This document shows, in pieces, positions 5,769 to 7,124 of a stretch of DNA of 7,124 bases; position 1 is the stretch's first letter; each line of letters opens with the position of its first letter. Source of the stretch: an uncultured Desulfuromonas sp. (lineage in GTDB: Bacteria > Desulfobacterota > Desulfuromonadia > Desulfuromonadales > Trichloromonadaceae); the NCBI GenBank assembly GCA_937982495.1, contig CALJLX010000532.1:1-7124 (forward strand), given 5' to 3'. Position numbers and translations under genes: made by a program. Below the pieces are notes generated by a model. That model was not told the DNA's origin and made no database searches. It saw nothing but the letters and a program-made list of their open reading frames with translations.

Positions 5769-6215
5769 ATGAACCCGAATGCCACAACCGGACAATCTGT
5801 GCGTATCGCCGTCCCTGCCTACGGCAGCCGGATCATGCCGCGCTTTGGGCAGGCCCGGGAGTTCTTCTTCGCCGAGATAGATCCGGCGACCCGATCCCTG
5901 GATCAGCTGCAACCACGTCTTTGGGATCTCTACAGCGATCCGCCCCTGGTCCGTTGGCTGGCCCGGGAAGGGGTGGCGGCGGTGGTCTGCGGCGGCATCC
6001 ATCCCCGTTTCCAGATTGCCCTGGTCGCGGAAGGGATCGAAATCCATTGGGGCTTTCGCGGCGAAGTGGAAGAAGTGCTGCGCGGCTGGCTTGCCGGCGG
6101 CTGTGAACCCTTGGGTAGTCTGACCCCGGGAAACGAAGAAAACCATCCCTGTCCCGGGCGCCGGTTGGCGCGAACGTCCTGCCCGTGTCGGGACCCGCAA
6201 GGAGAAAAATCATGA
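5769..6215 (+). CDS. NifX/NifB-C-like (Nitro_FeMo-Co) protein 1, cysteine-tailed
   Basis: Single-domain protein of the dinitrogenase iron-molybdenum cofactor family, 148 aa, with an RNase H-like fold expected to hold a metal-sulfur cluster. The domain runs from VRIAVPAYGSRIMPRFGQA (11-29) through VAAVVCGGIHPRFQIAL (69-85) to the WGFRGEVEEVLRGWL helix (94-108). A 40-residue tail adds Cys112, Cys128, Cys138 and Cys140 (CPG...CPC), besides Cys74 in the core, and may bind a metal. The start is uncertain: ATG 5769 has AAGGA five bases upstream; ATG 5763 is too close to it; GTG 5799 sits exactly at the domain edge and would fit a sigma54 start near 5767. It overlaps the next gene by four bases (ATGA), so the two are translationally coupled. 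Related to the Desulfovibrio orange protein family; the cargo is unknown. Confidence 0.83.
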   Translation: MNPNATTGQSVRIAVPAYGSRIMPRFGQAREFFFAEIDPATRSLDQLQPRLWDLYSDPPLVRWLAREGVAAVVCGGIHPRFQIALVAEGIEIHWGFRGEVEEVLRGWLAGGCEPLGSLTPGNEENHPCPGRRLARTSCPCRDPQGEKS

Positions 6216-6571
6216 AGATTGCCGTCACCGCCCAGGGGCCGACCCCCGACAGCTCGGTGGATCAGCGTTTCGGTCGCGCCTACTGGCTGCTCTTTTACGA
6301 CGAGGCCGCCCAGTCCTGGGAGCCGCTGGAAAATTCCGCCGCCCGCAATGCCGTGCAGGGGGCGGGGATCCAGGCGGCCCAGATCGTCGCCGAGCGGGGC
6401 GCCTCGGTGCTGATTACCGGTGTCACCGGCCCCAAGGCCTATCAGGCCCTGCACGCGGCGGGGGTCAGAATCATGCATGGCGCCTCCGGCACCGTGGTGG
6501 AGACCCTGCGGGCCTTCCATGACGACAAGCTGCGGGAAGCCGATGCCGACTCGGCGACCGGCGGACCCTGA
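6212..6571 (+). CDS. NifX/NifB-C-like (Nitro_FeMo-Co) protein 2, cysteine-free
   Basis: Second family member, 119 aa, essentially the bare domain: MKIAVTAQGPTPDSSVDQRF (1-20), the strand YWLLFYD (24-30), a helix with GAGIQAAQIVAERG (50-63), VLITGVTGPKAYQALHAAGV (66-85) containing the family's G-x-x-G-P-x-A turn, and a C-terminal helix ending in an acidic tail. It has no cysteine at all, so any cluster must be held by other side chains or only non-covalently, as in the orange protein; this is an inference. AAGGAG (6199-6204) lies seven bases before the ATG. Among the three paralogues this is closest to the standard ORP/NifX layout. Confidence 0.87.
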   Translation: MKIAVTAQGPTPDSSVDQRFGRAYWLLFYDEAAQSWEPLENSAARNAVQGAGIQAAQIVAERGASVLITGVTGPKAYQALHAAGVRIMHGASGTVVETLRAFHDDKLREADADSATGGP

Positions 6572-6607
6572 TCCCGCGCCCTCTGTTTCGAAGATCAACC
6601 CTACTCA

Positions 6608-6621
6608 GCCCCCGTTGGGGC
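6608..6621 (+). other. Small hairpin before the third NifX-like gene
   Basis: GCCCC-CGTT-GGGGC makes a 5-bp stem with a 4-base loop, ending seven bases before the AAAGGAG (6628-6634). No T-run follows. It could be an mRNA-processing or stability element that sets the ratio of the second and third proteins, or chance in GC-rich DNA. Confidence 0.25.
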
Positions 6622-6642
6622 CTCAGCAAAGGAGAATGTTTC

Positions 6643-7026
6643 ATGAGCAACGTCGAAGTCATCGCCATCCCCTCCATGTACCCCGGCGGTCTGGAAGCCG
6701 GTCGCTCCGGGCATTTCGGGCGCTGCGACCTCTTTACCCTGGTTTCCGTGAACAACGGCGAAGTCCAGTCGGTGCGCACGGTGGCCAACGCCGAGCATGC
6801 CGAAGGGGGCTGCCTGGTGCCGGTACGAATTCTCCAGCAGGCCGGCGCGACCTCGCTGGTGGTGGCTGGGATCGGCATGCGGCCGCGCATCGGCTTCGCC
6901 CAGGCCGGGATCGAAGTGCTGGTCGGCCCGGGCGCCACGGTCGGTGAGGTGATCGCCGCCTACCAGGACAACCAGGTGCGCCCCATCGCCGACAGCGATC
7001 TGTGCGGCGGCGGCCACGGCCACTGA
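6643..7026 (+). CDS. NifX/NifB-C-like (Nitro_FeMo-Co) protein 3 with His/Cys tail
   Basis: Third member, 127 aa. Core features: VEVIAIPSMYPGGLEAGRSG (4-23), HFGRCDLFTLV (24-34) with His24 and Cys28, HAEGGC (52-57) with His52 and Cys57, VVAGIGMRPRIGF (73-85), and a glycine-rich end CGGGHGH (121-127). The His, Cys and tail residues make it the best candidate of the three for direct metal binding or for passing a metal to a partner. The GHFGRCD and terminal His-rich pattern is common among NifX-like proteins located beside Mrp ATPases. AAAGGAG lies eight bases before the ATG. It is separated from gene 2 by 71 bases with a small hairpin, and it is probably in the same operon. Confidence 0.87.
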   Translation: MSNVEVIAIPSMYPGGLEAGRSGHFGRCDLFTLVSVNNGEVQSVRTVANAEHAEGGCLVPVRILQQAGATSLVVAGIGMRPRIGFAQAGIEVLVGPGATVGEVIAAYQDNQVRPIADSDLCGGGHGH

Positions 7027-7088
7027 TGGCGACGGAGTGCCAACCCGGCTTCGTAAGATAAAATCGCGGTTAAAGGAGAAAGCGACAA

Positions 7089-7124
7089 ATGAGTGGTAGT
7101 GCATGCGGCGGCGCCGCGCCGGCG
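7089..7124 (+). CDS. Start of a further gene, probably Mrp/NBP35-type ATPase (first 12 codons)
   Basis: AAAGGAG (7072-7078) ten bases before ATG 7089 opens a frame that stays open to the window end, giving MSGSACGGAAPA. Nothing can be proved from 12 residues. The short Cys/Gly/Ser-rich N-terminus and the place after NifX-like genes match Mrp/NBP35-family P-loop ATPases that handle Fe-S clusters and often follow such genes. The identity is inference from context; the presence of a gene is well supported by the ribosome binding site. Confidence 0.55.
   Translation, partial: MSGSACGGAAPA

Noticed and set aside
5589..6200. A 203-codon minus-strand frame reaching into the intergenic region
   Set aside because: Antisense to the first NifX-like gene and across its promoter; no recognisable domain and no good start context.
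5769..7026. Nitrogen fixation (nif) locus
   Set aside because: NifX/NifB-C-like domains are shared by many non-nitrogenase proteins. No nifHDK, nifEN or radical-SAM NifB is present, and the activator lacks a NifA-type GAF domain; it has PAS instead.

Overview
The window is GC-rich chromosomal DNA. Codon use, gene families and SD-led starts suggest an anaerobic, metal-reducing or sulfur-reducing deltaproteobacterium of the Desulfuromonas/Geobacter group (Desulfuromonadota). This is inferred from gene content; there is no rRNA or marker gene to settle it.

Layout. (1) 1-1097, minus strand: the N-terminal 365 residues of a DinG/XPD-type iron-sulfur DNA helicase, cut by the left edge, carrying an unusual N-terminal RadC-like JAMM domain. 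(2) 1098-1255: an AT-rich divergent promoter region with three stacked dyads. (3) 1256-2748, plus strand: a likely two-gene operon of a DUF302 protein and a 10-TM transporter of the bile acid:sodium symporter/ACR3 superfamily that lacks the ACR3 cysteine. (4) 2749-2837: a candidate sigma70 promoter followed by a strong 11-bp hairpin in the leader of the next operon. (5) 2838-5514: a tight operon of a DUF134 helix-turn-helix protein, a PAS-AAA+-Fis sigma54 activator with a cysteine cluster in or next to its PAS domain, and an ArsP_2-type 10-TM putative heavy-metal/manganese exporter. (6) 5515-5768: a long intergenic control region with tandem TGTTGCA repeats, a near-perfect palindrome of the same heptamer, an AT-rich stretch and a sigma54-like -24/-12 element. 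(7) 5769-7124: three consecutive small NifX/NifB-C-like (Nitro_FeMo-Co) proteins and the first 12 codons of a further gene, probably an Mrp/NBP35-type P-loop ATPase.

Working model: parts 5-7 form one regulatory unit. The sigma54 activator, possibly with DUF134, senses a redox or metal signal through its cysteines, binds TGTTGCA sites and switches on the NifX-like/Mrp genes. The gene set resembles the orange protein (ORP, Mo-Cu cluster protein) system of Desulfovibrio, which is controlled by sigma54 and a cognate activator. Here it is linked to a metal exporter and possibly handles a molybdenum, copper or iron-sulfur cargo. No nitrogenase structural genes are visible, so the NifX-like proteins should not be read as evidence for nitrogen fixation. 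The metal identity and the cluster's cellular role are unresolved.
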